The position numbers were made by a program, and so were the translations under genes. Positions 1-8,223 of a DNA stretch of 52,409 nucleotides are shown here, piece after piece. Numbering within the stretch: the stretch's first letter is position 1; every line of letters begins with the position of its first letter. The notes below the pieces were generated by a model. The model searched no databases, had not been told where the DNA came from, and was given only the letters and a program-made list of their open reading frames with translations. The DNA lies in contig NZ_SPVG01000242.1 in assembly GCF_004614165.1 (NCBI RefSeq), positions 1-52,409 of the forward strand, given 5' to 3'. Origin of the DNA: Duganella callida (GTDB lineage: Bacteria > Pseudomonadota > Gammaproteobacteria > Burkholderiales > Burkholderiaceae_D).

Positions 1-1
1 C

Positions 2-442
2 GCCAGGGCCGAGCCGCCGCCACCGCCCAAACAGCCGCCGCGCCAGAGGCAGAAGCGGGAACTGGCGCGTGCCGACCAGGCGCCACGCGCCAGCGCGCCG
101 CTCTCGGCTCCGGCGGTGGTGGCCCAGCCCAAGCCCGCCGAATCGCAGGCCATCACGCTGCCGCCGGCCGCCGATCCTTTCCACCCTGAACAACAGCCGA
201 AGCAATTCGACATCAACGCGGCGCTGAAAACCGCGCGCCAGGTGGCCAACGAGAAAGATCCCGCCCGCGCCGGCCTGCCGGTCGCGCAGCTGGAAGCGCA
301 TCCGCTCTATCCGCAAGATCACGAAACCAGGCTGCAAAAGGGCGTGGCCAGCGCCAAGAAATATGACTGTCTGCAGGCCGGTGCCGGCGCCGGCCTGCTG
401 GCGCCGCTGGTCTGGATCGCCGACAAGCACTGCAAGTTTTAG
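2..442 (+). CDS. Proline-rich conserved hypothetical protein, 5' end outside the window
   Basis: The frame is open from the first bases of the window, so the true start lies upstream; an internal GTG at 116 is unlikely to be the start. The visible 146 codons begin with a run of prolines mixed with Arg, Lys and Ala, which looks like a periplasm-spanning or disordered linker, then a charged helical middle, then a short hydrophobic stretch (GLLAPLVWIAD) and a C-terminal pair of cysteines (YDCL and KHCKF) that could form a disulphide. I do not recognise a named domain. The architecture would fit an envelope protein with an N-terminal membrane segment that is not in view. Its TAG stop overlaps the stop codon of the convergent rsmI in the four bases TTAG. 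Confidence 0.7.
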   Translation, partial: ARAEPPPPPKQPPRQRQKRELARADQAPRASAPLSAPAVVAQPKPAESQAITLPPAADPFHPEQQPKQFDINAALKTARQVANEKDPARAGLPVAQLEAHPLYPQDHETRLQKGVASAKKYDCLQAGAGAGLLAPLVWIADKHCKF

Positions 443-1305
443 CCGGCTGGTTTCAGCTCCAGCGCACGCTGGTACAGGGCGTTTTTCTTGCGGCCGGTGA
501 TCTGCGCCGCCAGCCCGGCGGCCTGTTTTACCGGCAACTCCGCCAGCAGGACTTGCAGCACGCGGTCGGCCTCGGCATCGTTTTCGCCGTCTTCGGGCAA
601 GGCGCCTTCCAGCAGGATCACGAATTCGCCCTTTTCGCGGTGGCCGTCGGCCTTGATCCAGGCTTCCGCCTCGGCCAGCGGGCACCGGTGGATTTCCTCG
701 AACATCTTGGTCAGCTCGCGCGCGAACACCACCTGGCGCCGCGGCTCGAACACGGTCGCCAGCGCATGGGCGCAATCGAGGATGCGGTGCGGCGCCTCGT
801 AAAACACCATGGTGGCCGTCACCGCGCGCAGGCTGGACAGGACATTCTCGCGCTGTTTGGCCTTGGCCGGCAGAAAGCCGACAAAGTAAAACTGATCGTT
901 CACCAGCCCGCTGGCCGACAGCGCCGTCACCGCCGCCGACGCACCCGGCAGCGGCAGCACGCGGAAACCGGCCGCGCGCACCGCGTCGACGATGCGCGCG
1001 CCCGGGTCCGACACCGCCGGCGTGCCGGCATCCGACACCAGCGCGATCCGCTCGCCCTCCCGCAGCCGCGCGATCAGCGTCTCGGCCGCCTCGCGCTCAT
1101 TGTGCTGATGCGCGGCAATCAGCGGCTTCTGCAGGCCGAAGCGGCCCATCAGCGTCGCCGTATTGCGCGTGTCCTCACATGCCACCGCATTGACCAGGCT
1201 CAAAACGTGCAGCGCGCGCAGCGTAATATCGGTCACATTGCCTATGGGGGTCGCCACGACGTACAAGGTTGCGCTAGGATAGGTCTGATGCGCCGTTTCG
1301 CTCAT
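439..1305 (-). CDS. rsmI: 16S rRNA 2'-O-ribose C1402 methyltransferase RsmI
   Basis: RsmI uses S-adenosylmethionine to methylate the ribose of C1402 in 16S rRNA in the decoding centre. The 288-residue product has the family order of motifs: VATPIGN near the N terminus, ACEDTRNT, then SDAGTPAVSDPG and PLPGASA of the tetrapyrrole-methylase fold, and FYEAPHR and GEFVILLEG near the C-terminal part. The length matches typical RsmI (about 285 residues). The start at 1305 gives the usual N terminus; an in-frame ATG at 1347 would add 14 residues, and neither has a clear ribosome binding site. It is divergent from the DUF3108 lipoprotein gene. The usual neighbour yraN is not visible here. Confidence 0.95.
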   Translation of the reverse strand: MSETAHQTYPSATLYVVATPIGNVTDITLRALHVLSLVNAVACEDTRNTATLMGRFGLQKPLIAAHQHNEREAAETLIARLREGERIALVSDAGTPAVSDPGARIVDAVRAAGFRVLPLPGASAAVTALSASGLVNDQFYFVGFLPAKAKQRENVLSSLRAVTATMVFYEAPHRILDCAHALATVFEPRRQVVFARELTKMFEEIHRCPLAEAEAWIKADGHREKGEFVILLEGALPEDGENDAEADRVLQVLLAELPVKQAAGLAAQITGRKKNALYQRALELKPAG

Positions 1306-1357
1306 GACGGGCAAACTGGCAATGAAACTGGATACGAGGTCGCTCATTGGAGGTAGG

Positions 1358-2344
1358 ATGAAAAGTGTGAGGTTGACGCTGTTGTACTCATTGTGGTGCC
1401 TGAGCGCCGCAGTGCTGAGTGCGTGCAGTACGCCGTTTTGCGACGCGCCGGGAGGATTGTGCGCGCCCCAGACGGCAAAAACAAGTGCGCCACCGGTGAT
1501 CGAATACAAACCGCAGCCGCAACCTCTGCCCAAGCCGCCGCCGGAACCGGAAGCGCCGGCGGCCGAAGTGTTTGCCGTCACCGCGCCGGGCGAGACCGCC
1601 GCGCCGGCCGCCGCGGACGGCGCGACACCATCGGCCGCCGTGCCGGTGGATGCGCCGCGCCAGGGCGGCCGGCGTTACAAGGTCAATCTGCCGCCATCGG
1701 CCAGCTTCGACGTGCACGTCGACCGCGTCGATGCCGACGGCACCAAATGGACGGGCTCCGCCACCATGTCGTGGCATACTGACGGCAGCCACTACACCGC
1801 CTCGGTGCAGGCGGGCGTCAGCCTGCTGATCGCCCGCATCAACCTGCTGTCGCTGCGCAGCGAAGGCACGATAGACGATTACGGCATCGCCCCGGCCACG
1901 TTCACCGAAAAGCGCGCGCGCCGCTCGGAGACCGCGACCCACTTCAACCGCGACGCCGGCACCATCACCTTCTCGGCGTCGGAGGCCAGCTACCCGCTGC
2001 TGGTGGGGGCGCAGGACAAGGCCACGGTGCCGTTCCAGCTGGGCGGCATCGGCCGGGCCGACGTCAACCAGTTCGGCAGCGATATCGATATCCAGGTTGG
2101 CGAAGACAAGGAAGCGACCATATTCCGCTTCCAGCTGGTGGGCGAAGATGAAATCGAAACCGACATGGGCAAGGTGGTCACCTGGCATCTGACCCGGCCA
2201 CCCAAGCCCGGCACGTATTCGTCCAGGCTGGACATCTGGCTGGCGCCGGGACTGAACTGGTATCCGATCCGCATCCGCAACACGGAGGCGAGCGGCGCGC
2301 TGACCACGCAGACCATCACCAAAATGAAAGAATTGAGTAAATAG
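1358..2344 (+). CDS. DUF3108 domain lipoprotein
   Basis: The 328-residue product begins with a lipoprotein signal: a hydrophobic segment ending in the lipobox LSAC with Cys23 as the lipidation site. A proline/alanine-rich linker (about residues 45-105) follows, then a DUF3108 domain to the end, with motifs such as GTIDDYGIAP, RRSET and a C-terminal DIWLAPGLNWYPIRI. DUF3108 proteins are periplasmic beta-rich proteins of unknown function. I chose the start at 1358 because a strong GGAGGT ribosome binding site lies at 1349 and because the signal peptide begins there; an upstream in-frame ATG at 1304 lacks both. The next gene, a paralogue, starts two bases after the stop, so the two are almost certainly cotranscribed. 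Confidence 0.85.
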   Translation: MKSVRLTLLYSLWCLSAAVLSACSTPFCDAPGGLCAPQTAKTSAPPVIEYKPQPQPLPKPPPEPEAPAAEVFAVTAPGETAAPAAADGATPSAAVPVDAPRQGGRRYKVNLPPSASFDVHVDRVDADGTKWTGSATMSWHTDGSHYTASVQAGVSLLIARINLLSLRSEGTIDDYGIAPATFTEKRARRSETATHFNRDAGTITFSASEASYPLLVGAQDKATVPFQLGGIGRADVNQFGSDIDIQVGEDKEATIFRFQLVGEDEIETDMGKVVTWHLTRPPKPGTYSSRLDIWLAPGLNWYPIRIRNTEASGALTTQTITKMKELSK

Positions 2345-2345
2345 T

Positions 2346-3107
2346 ATGAATAATATCACCCACTTCTGCGCTGCCCTGCTGCTGGCCGCGGCCGCCCACG
2401 GCGCCAGCGCCGCGCTGGAACCTGCGTCGGGCGAGCACCCGAGCGTCAAGCGGCCGACCAACATGCCGCCGTCGGCCGACCTCAGTTACAACCTGAAGAT
2501 CAAGCAGAGCGGCCTGTCGCTGAACGGCGTGGCCACCATCCAGTGGCGCGCCGGCGACGGCCATTACTCGATCCTGACCGAAAGCCGCGCCTCCATCTTC
2601 GGCAAGGTGGTGGAAAACCGCAGCGAGGGCGCGCTGGACGAATTCGGCATCGCCCCGGTCACCTTCTATGAAAAACGGCTGCGCAAGGAACCGTACACCA
2701 CCAGCTTCAAGCGCGACGCCAGGACCATTGCATTCACCGAAAGCGACGCCACCTATCCCATCCTGGGAGGGGAGCAGGATCGCAGCAGCGTGACCTGGCA
2801 GCTGGCCGCCATCGCGCGCGCGGCGCCGGACAAGTTCAAGCCGGGCAGCGAATTCCACCTGTTCGTGGCCGGCCGCCGCGACGCCGAGCAATGGAGCTTC
2901 AAGGTGATCAAGACCGAGAACGTGCAGACCGGCGCCGGCGAGATCAGCGCGGTCCACCTGGTCAAGGCGCCGCCGCCGGACGCCAAGGGGCAGCAGGTCG
3001 ACCTGTGGCTGGCGCCATCCATGGACTGGTACCCGGTGCGGGTGATGTTCAACGACACCGACGGCGACTTCGTCGACCAGACGCTGGAAAAGGCCGTGAA
3101 GAAATAG
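2346..3107 (+). CDS. DUF3108 domain exported protein (paralogue of the preceding gene)
   Basis: This 253-residue protein has a cleavable signal peptide (about 22 residues, ending GASAA) and a DUF3108 domain across most of its length. It lines up by eye with the preceding lipoprotein: EGALDEFGIAPVTFYEKR against EGTIDDYGIAPATFTEKR, and DLWLAPSMDWYPVRV against DIWLAPGLNWYPIRI near the C termini. The pair therefore looks like a tandem duplication in which one copy is lipid-anchored and the other is soluble in the periplasm. No catalytic motif is evident. The function is unknown; the conserved pairing suggests that the two act together or on the same envelope substrate, which is inference. Confidence 0.85.
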   Translation: MNNITHFCAALLLAAAAHGASAALEPASGEHPSVKRPTNMPPSADLSYNLKIKQSGLSLNGVATIQWRAGDGHYSILTESRASIFGKVVENRSEGALDEFGIAPVTFYEKRLRKEPYTTSFKRDARTIAFTESDATYPILGGEQDRSSVTWQLAAIARAAPDKFKPGSEFHLFVAGRRDAEQWSFKVIKTENVQTGAGEISAVHLVKAPPPDAKGQQVDLWLAPSMDWYPVRVMFNDTDGDFVDQTLEKAVKK

Positions 3108-3112
3108 CGTCC

Positions 3113-3121
3113 TGCTATACT
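3113..3121 (+). promoter_or_regulatory. Extended -10 promoter candidate for the mks operon
   Basis: TGC followed by TATACT matches the extended -10 pattern TGnTATAAT with one mismatch. No good -35 hexamer lies upstream, which extended -10 promoters can tolerate. Transcription would begin near 3128, placing the 72-bp palindrome in the leader of the mksF mRNA. Confidence 0.45.
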
Positions 3122-3139
3122 GACGCCCCTCGCTTGAAG

Positions 3140-3211
3140 TCGGGGTCAGAGCCGACATTCGGACATTGAATCGCATGCGATTCAATGTCCGAATGTCGGC
3201 TCTGACCCCGA
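3140..3211. repeat. 72-bp perfect palindrome, GGGGTCAG family
   Basis: The two 36-base halves are exact reverse complements with no loop; the centre is GCATGC. Each end reads CGGGGTCAGAGCCGACATTC from the outside in. It is almost identical to the palindrome at 49440 and shares its outer bases with the one at 27565. It lies 28 bases before the mksF start and after a possible promoter, so it would form a long hairpin in the leader RNA. REP/BIME-like mobile repeat is the best guess. Confidence 0.9.
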
Positions 3212-3239
3212 ATTTGTGCATTGCGTAGAATGGCAAAGA

Positions 3240-4619
3240 ATGATCGAACCGATAACAAGTGAAGCCGCGCCCGAGCAGGCGCCGGACCCGCAGCTGCAGA
3301 ACGACGCGCTGCAGGCCCACTTCCAACCCCATATATCCGCCGATGAAATCGAGCAGGTGTATCACCTGAAGCGCGCGCAGCCGCTGCTGCAGGTGTTTAC
3401 CGCGCTGTTCCACGGCGGCTTCGAGGGCGTGCTGGTGCGCCTGCTGGTGCTGCGCGAGCTGGCCTCGGACACCGGTTCGACCAGCTTTACCCGCGCCGAC
3501 ATCAATACCCGTCTGGCCTATCTGCTGCCGGAGTCGCTGGAGACGGTGCTGATCCGTCTGCGCTCGAATCAGCTGCTGGCCTGGGACGCGCAGCAGGCCG
3601 TGTACCGCGTGACGCCGATGGCGCGCAATGTGCTCTCGGCCATCGACAGCCTGCTGGCCATGGGCCGCGAGGAGGACGACAACGCCGAAATGGGCTTCCT
3701 GCTGTCGCAGGTGGCCGGCGCCCAGGTGATGGGCGGCGTCACCGTCGACCAGCTGCACCATCTGCTGGGCCGCCTGGTGGAACTGACGGAGGAATTCTCG
3801 GACGCCATCGCCTCCGGTTCGGAATTCCGTTTGCGCGCTTCGCAGGCCAAGTGGCACATGGCCTGCGACTGGGTGGAGAAGGGCTCGGAAATCCTGCGCG
3901 CCATCACCACCGACGAAAACGCCGACAGCGCCACCCACAAGGCGGCGCAGGCGATCGGCCGCGCGCAGTCGGCGCTGCTGAACATGCAGGGCATGTTCTC
4001 GCGCGCGCTCAACCAGATCGAGCGCCAGCGCGTGCACCTGGGCCAGTCCGGCCTGTCCACCACCGATATCAAGCGCTGGCTGCTGGAGCACGAAGACCTG
4101 GCTTCGCTGGCCACCGACGCCATTGACCAGCCGGTGGTGCCGTTGTTTATGACCCCCGCCGAGATGATCGACGTGGCTGAAACCGAACTGATGACCGACC
4201 GACCCGATCCCGCCGTGAATAACGGCCTGCCCACCGGCACCGATGCCCCGACCACCGTCAGCGACGGCCCCGCCATGCAGCAGGAGCTGGACGACTGGCT
4301 GGCGCGCCTGTCCGATTTCGCCGCCCTGGGCAATTTCCCCAGCGTCGCCGAGGAGGCGCCGAAAGCCATCGCGGTGCAGGATTCGCTGCTGCCGGCGTCG
4401 TTCGCCGTGGCGTCCTACCGCGCCTCGCTGCTGCCGCTGCTGGGCGACGCCGAGGAAGCGCGCCTGCAGGGCGCCACCGCCGAACTGGCGCGCCTGCCGA
4501 TGAAACTCACGCTGCAAGATGAACTGGTCCAGCTGCCCGATCTCGAGGTGGCGGCCATGTCCCTGGCCTCCCTGTCACTGTCCTTGAATCCGGAAGGCGA
4601 GAAGAAGTCCGATGAATGA
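3240..4619 (+). CDS. mksF: MksF-like kleisin subunit of a MukBEF/MksBEF-type condensin
   Basis: The 459-residue protein looks like a MukF/MksF-type kleisin, the subunit that bridges the two heads of an SMC dimer. By eye it has an N-terminal winged-helix region (about residues 50-135, including TRADINTRLAYLLPE and a recognition-helix-like stretch), a long helical middle (about 160-310), a low-complexity acidic linker, and a C-terminal helical/winged-helix segment (about 375-455). No catalytic motif is present, as expected. It is the first gene of three tightly coupled genes; its stop overlaps the start of the next gene by eight bases. The start at 3240 has only a weak AAAGA before it; a GTG at 3216 is possible. 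The assignment rests on architecture and on the adjacent SMC ATPase, so family membership is likely but not proven. Confidence 0.7.
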   Translation: MIEPITSEAAPEQAPDPQLQNDALQAHFQPHISADEIEQVYHLKRAQPLLQVFTALFHGGFEGVLVRLLVLRELASDTGSTSFTRADINTRLAYLLPESLETVLIRLRSNQLLAWDAQQAVYRVTPMARNVLSAIDSLLAMGREEDDNAEMGFLLSQVAGAQVMGGVTVDQLHHLLGRLVELTEEFSDAIASGSEFRLRASQAKWHMACDWVEKGSEILRAITTDENADSATHKAAQAIGRAQSALLNMQGMFSRALNQIERQRVHLGQSGLSTTDIKRWLLEHEDLASLATDAIDQPVVPLFMTPAEMIDVAETELMTDRPDPAVNNGLPTGTDAPTTVSDGPAMQQELDDWLARLSDFAALGNFPSVAEEAPKAIAVQDSLLPASFAVASYRASLLPLLGDAEEARLQGATAELARLPMKLTLQDELVQLPDLEVAAMSLASLSLSLNPEGEKKSDE

Positions 4620-5382
4620 TGATGCACAAATCCTGATCGCGCGCCTGCTGACGCACCAGACCCTGCGCCGCGACGACAAAGCCGTCAAGCGCGTGCTGTC
4701 GGATGAACAGTTCCGCGCCGAAGTCGATGCCCGTCTGCTGGCGGTCGGCATGAAGCTGCTCGATAACGTCTATGCCGACCACGTGACGCTGGCCCTGCAC
4801 CGCGCCATCGAACCGAAGATTTTCGGCGCGCGCGATGTCTGGCAAAACAATAACTTCGGCTTGTCGCGCGACGGCGTGGCGCTGCTGGTGGTGCTGTGGG
4901 CGCAGATCATTCTGCCCAAGCGCGAACGCCAGGAGACGCACCAGCACGCGGAGGACGATCAGAACGATATGTTCGGCACCGAGAAGCCGCTGCCGCGCGC
5001 GGAAGACACCTCGATCGGCATCGCCTACAAGGCGCTGCTGGCCGACTTCGGCGACAAGCTGGGCAAGAAGACCCGCCTGGACATGAACCTCGGCATCCTG
5101 GGCAAGCTGGGCTTCATCGAGCGTCGCGGCGACGTGATCGTCGAGGGCCCGCTGCTGGACCTGCTGATGGATACCGATCTGCTGAAGGAACGCATCGTCA
5201 ACGGCGCCCTGGCCGACGTGTTCAAGCGCGCGCCGGCGCAGATCATCGCCGTCCCGCGCAGCACGCCGCCGATCGCGGTGGAGGAAACCGCCGCCGCGCC
5301 GGTCGAGGAAGAAGACATTCTGCCGGCTTTCGAAGCGCCGCCGCCGGCGCCGCTCGACGACGACACTCCAGCCAAGGACTAA
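4612..5382 (+). CDS. mksE: MksE-like (kite) subunit of the condensin operon
   Basis: This 256-residue protein sits between the kleisin-like and SMC-like genes, the usual place of MksE/MukE, whose tandem winged-helix domains bind the kleisin linker. Residues about 1-200 look like two small helix-turn-helix-like domains (LLVVLWAQIILPKR in the first; LGKLGFIERRGDVIVEGPLLDLL in the second resembles a wing and recognition helix). The last 50 residues are proline, alanine and glutamate rich and probably disordered. Translation is coupled to mksF by an eight-base overlap, and mksB starts three bases after the stop. No enzymatic motif is seen. A JetB (Wadjet) relationship is equally compatible with the sequence; the absence of a nuclease gene favours the Mks name. 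Confidence 0.65.
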   Translation: MNDDAQILIARLLTHQTLRRDDKAVKRVLSDEQFRAEVDARLLAVGMKLLDNVYADHVTLALHRAIEPKIFGARDVWQNNNFGLSRDGVALLVVLWAQIILPKRERQETHQHAEDDQNDMFGTEKPLPRAEDTSIGIAYKALLADFGDKLGKKTRLDMNLGILGKLGFIERRGDVIVEGPLLDLLMDTDLLKERIVNGALADVFKRAPAQIIAVPRSTPPIAVEETAAAPVEEEDILPAFEAPPPAPLDDDTPAKD

Positions 5383-5385
5383 GCC

Positions 5386-8223
5386 ATGTTTCAAATCAAA
5401 TCGCTAGAACTGGTCCACTGGGATTACTGGCAACGCATCAAGAATATCCCGCTGGACGCCAAGATCATCACCATCGCCGGCCAGAACGGCTCCGGCAAGA
5501 CCACCTTGCTGGACGCGCTGCGCACGCTGTTCGGCCTCGATTGCTCGATGGGCCGCACGTACAAGCACTACGCCCGTCACAGCGGCCAGCAGACCGCCTG
5601 GCTGCGCGCGGTGGTGGACAACAAGCCGGTCGGCCGCCAGCTGTCCAACCGGCCGTTCCGCAGCTCCGGCTTCTTCGCCGAAGACGAGGTGACGCTGTTC
5701 TGCCAGGTGCAGAAGAACGGCGGCGACTGGAAGCGTCAGTACCTGATGCGGCCCGGGAATGTGCAGATCGAGGAAGTCGGCGAAGCCACCGACTGGCTCG
5801 GCGTGGAAAACTACCGCAAGCGCCTGGCCAACGCCGGCCTGTCGCCGGCCATGGCGAAAGTGCTGGCGCTGGAGCAGGGCGAAACCGACAAGCTGTGCGA
5901 ATACGCGCCGCGCCAGCTGCTGGACCTGGTGTTCCAGGTGTTCGGCGACAAGGAGGTGCTGGACGCCTACGACGAGGCCAAGCGCCACCAGCGCGACACC
6001 GAGACGGAGCTGAAGCGCTTCGAGGCGGAGCTGGAGGCTTCCCGCACCAATCTGGAAGGCTTGCGCCTGCGCGTCGCCAACTACCACCAGTGGGAGACGC
6101 TCAACCAGGAGCGCCGCAATCTGCAGGAAGAAGTGCTGCCGACGCTGGAATACCACGAGGTGCGCGAAAAGCACGCGAACCTGAGCCGCCAGCTGCGCGA
6201 AGCGCGCAAGCCGCTGATGCAGGCCGACGCCCAGCTGGCCGACAAGCGCGCCATGCTGGCCGCGCAGGCCAAGGCGCTGACCGACGCCCAGCAGCACGAA
6301 ACGGTGCTGGAGCAGGAATCGACCTCGCTGCAGACGCGCCTGACGCACATCAACGGCAAGCTGAAGCCGCTGGAAAGCCTGCTCGAGCAGAAGGCGCGCC
6401 TGCAAAAGCTGGCGGCCGATTCCGGCGCCGACCTGGCCGAAGTGGCCAAGACGCTGCAGGAAAAGGAAATCGAACTGGCGCGCCAGCGCACCGCGCGCGA
6501 CGCGGTGTCGGCCAAAATCGCCGGCGAGCTGTCGACCATCTCCGCATTGCAGGGCAAGACCGCGATGCCGGAACCGGAAGCGCAGCGCGCCATGCGCCGT
6601 GTGCTGAACGACGCCGGCATCGGTCACGTCATGTTGTCCGATATCGTCGAGGTGACCGACGCCAGGTGGCAGGGCGCGATCGAGGGTGTGCTGTCGGGCT
6701 ATGCCTCGGTGGTGCTGCTGGATAAACCGTCCGACGCCTCGGCCGCCTACCGGCTGGCGGAGAAGGAACGCTATCGTCACTTCATCGTGCCGGACCTGGT
6801 GCACGCGCCGACCATCAAGGACGACAGCCTGATGTCGGTGGTGAAGTTCTCGGCCAAGGTGCCGGCGTGGCTGGTGGAACAGCTGTCGCGCATCACCCGC
6901 GTCGACAACGTCGATCAGGGCGCGAAGCTGGGCAGCCATGAAGAGTGGATCACGCCGGAAGCCTATCACCGTGAACGCCGCGGCGGCCGTTCGCTGTTCG
7001 TGGAAGTGTCGCGTTACCGCTTCGGCTCCGCCGGCCGTACCCAGCGTCTGGAGGCGATCCAGAAAGGCCTGCCGGCGCTGGAGGCGCAGGAAGACCAGCT
7101 GACGCTGGTGGTGTCCAAGCTGGCCGCCGAGATCAGCGCGCTGAAGACGCGCCTGGCCGGCGTCGATGCGGCCAAAGAGCTGTCGGCACGCTCGGAGGAA
7201 TTCGACGAGGCGGAACGCAGCATCGCGCCGCTGCGCAACGAGCGCACCGAAGTCGGCGCGCGCCTGGGCGAGCTGCAGAACCTGATCAAGAACGCGGTGG
7301 TCACGCGCACGCGCGCCGACACCACCTGGCAGAACGCGCGCTTTGCGCTGTCGGAAGCGGAAGCGGGCATGCGCCTGAACCACAAGCGTCAGCTCGAGCA
7401 GCGCAGCGATCACGCGCGCGTGCTGCTGGGCATGCGCAAGAGCTGGCGTCATCTGCCGCAGGGCTGGCGCCGCATTGCGCGCCGCCTGGCGCTGGTGAAG
7501 GAACATCAGAACGCGCACCAGGTCACGTTGCGCATCCACAGTCTGGAAGCCAGCCTGGCGCGCAGCGACTGGGAACTGGATGCGACCGTGATCGACCAGT
7601 ATCAGCGCCTGAACGACCAACTGAGCTCGCGCCAGTCGGAAACCGAGGAACGCCGCTACCAGAACAACCGCGCGATCGAGGCCACCGGCAACGCGCGCGG
7701 CGCCTACATCGAGCGTCTGCGTTACACCATCAAGACCTATGCGGCCAACATCAAGGAGCTGGGCCAGCTGGCCGGCATTGAGGTGCAGGCCGACCCGGTC
7801 AAGCTGGAAAACGACGACGTGCAGCTGGCGCAGGCCGGTCTGCATGTGCGCTTCAAGTTCGACGGCAAGGGCGTGATCGGCATGAACGACGGCGAGGCGT
7901 CCGGCGGCCAGCAGGTGATGAAATCGCTGGTGCTGCTGATTGGTTTGCTGAAATCGGACGAAGGTTCCGGCGGCTTCGTGTTCATCGACGAACCGTTCGC
8001 CCACCTGGATATCCGCAACATCCAGCTGGTCGGCGAGTTCCTGAAGAACACCGATGCGCAGTATCTGATGACGACGCCGCTGACCCACAACACCGACGTC
8101 TACGATCCTTCCGAACTGACGCTGATCACCAGCAAAAAGAAGAAGGATACGCAGTGGGCGCAGCCGATCTTCGTACTGCAGCGCCGCCAGCAGCAGGAGG
8201 CGCCGAAGAAGGCGGCCGCTTAA
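5386..8223 (+). CDS. mksB: MksB-like SMC-family ATPase
   Basis: This is the ATPase of the condensin: SMC-like proteins dimerise through a hinge, and ATP binding between the two heads drives DNA loop handling. The 945 residues show a Walker A motif GQNGSGKT at 32-39, a long coiled coil (about 190-395), a hinge-like globular section (about 400-560), a second coiled coil (about 560-780), then the head again with the signature EASGGQQ at 837-843 and Walker B FVFIDEP at 864-870. The length is closer to Pseudomonas MksB (about 970) than to MukB (about 1490). The signature motif differs from the canonical LSGGE of SMC. A conserved TTPLTHN segment near 895 lies where the H-loop is expected. The gene ends convergently with an unrelated small gene, and no TOPRIM-type mksG/jetD follows. 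Confidence 0.8.
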   Translation: MFQIKSLELVHWDYWQRIKNIPLDAKIITIAGQNGSGKTTLLDALRTLFGLDCSMGRTYKHYARHSGQQTAWLRAVVDNKPVGRQLSNRPFRSSGFFAEDEVTLFCQVQKNGGDWKRQYLMRPGNVQIEEVGEATDWLGVENYRKRLANAGLSPAMAKVLALEQGETDKLCEYAPRQLLDLVFQVFGDKEVLDAYDEAKRHQRDTETELKRFEAELEASRTNLEGLRLRVANYHQWETLNQERRNLQEEVLPTLEYHEVREKHANLSRQLREARKPLMQADAQLADKRAMLAAQAKALTDAQQHETVLEQESTSLQTRLTHINGKLKPLESLLEQKARLQKLAADSGADLAEVAKTLQEKEIELARQRTARDAVSAKIAGELSTISALQGKTAMPEPEAQRAMRRVLNDAGIGHVMLSDIVEVTDARWQGAIEGVLSGYASVVLLDKPSDASAAYRLAEKERYRHFIVPDLVHAPTIKDDSLMSVVKFSAKVPAWLVEQLSRITRVDNVDQGAKLGSHEEWITPEAYHRERRGGRSLFVEVSRYRFGSAGRTQRLEAIQKGLPALEAQEDQLTLVVSKLAAEISALKTRLAGVDAAKELSARSEEFDEAERSIAPLRNERTEVGARLGELQNLIKNAVVTRTRADTTWQNARFALSEAEAGMRLNHKRQLEQRSDHARVLLGMRKSWRHLPQGWRRIARRLALVKEHQNAHQVTLRIHSLEASLARSDWELDATVIDQYQRLNDQLSSRQSETEERRYQNNRAIEATGNARGAYIERLRYTIKTYAANIKELGQLAGIEVQADPVKLENDDVQLAQAGLHVRFKFDGKGVIGMNDGEASGGQQVMKSLVLLIGLLKSDEGSGGFVFIDEPFAHLDIRNIQLVGEFLKNTDAQYLMTTPLTHNTDVYDPSELTLITSKKKKDTQWAQPIFVLQRRQQQEAPKKAAA

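Noticed and set aside
5404-8088. Long open frame of about 890 codons opposite mksB, and similar long frames opposite tamB, the diguanylate cyclase and the rhamnogalacturonan lyase
   Set aside because: Each is fully opposite a gene with clear domains, has His/Arg/Gln/Ala-rich composition without motifs, and is expected from the high GC content and codon bias.
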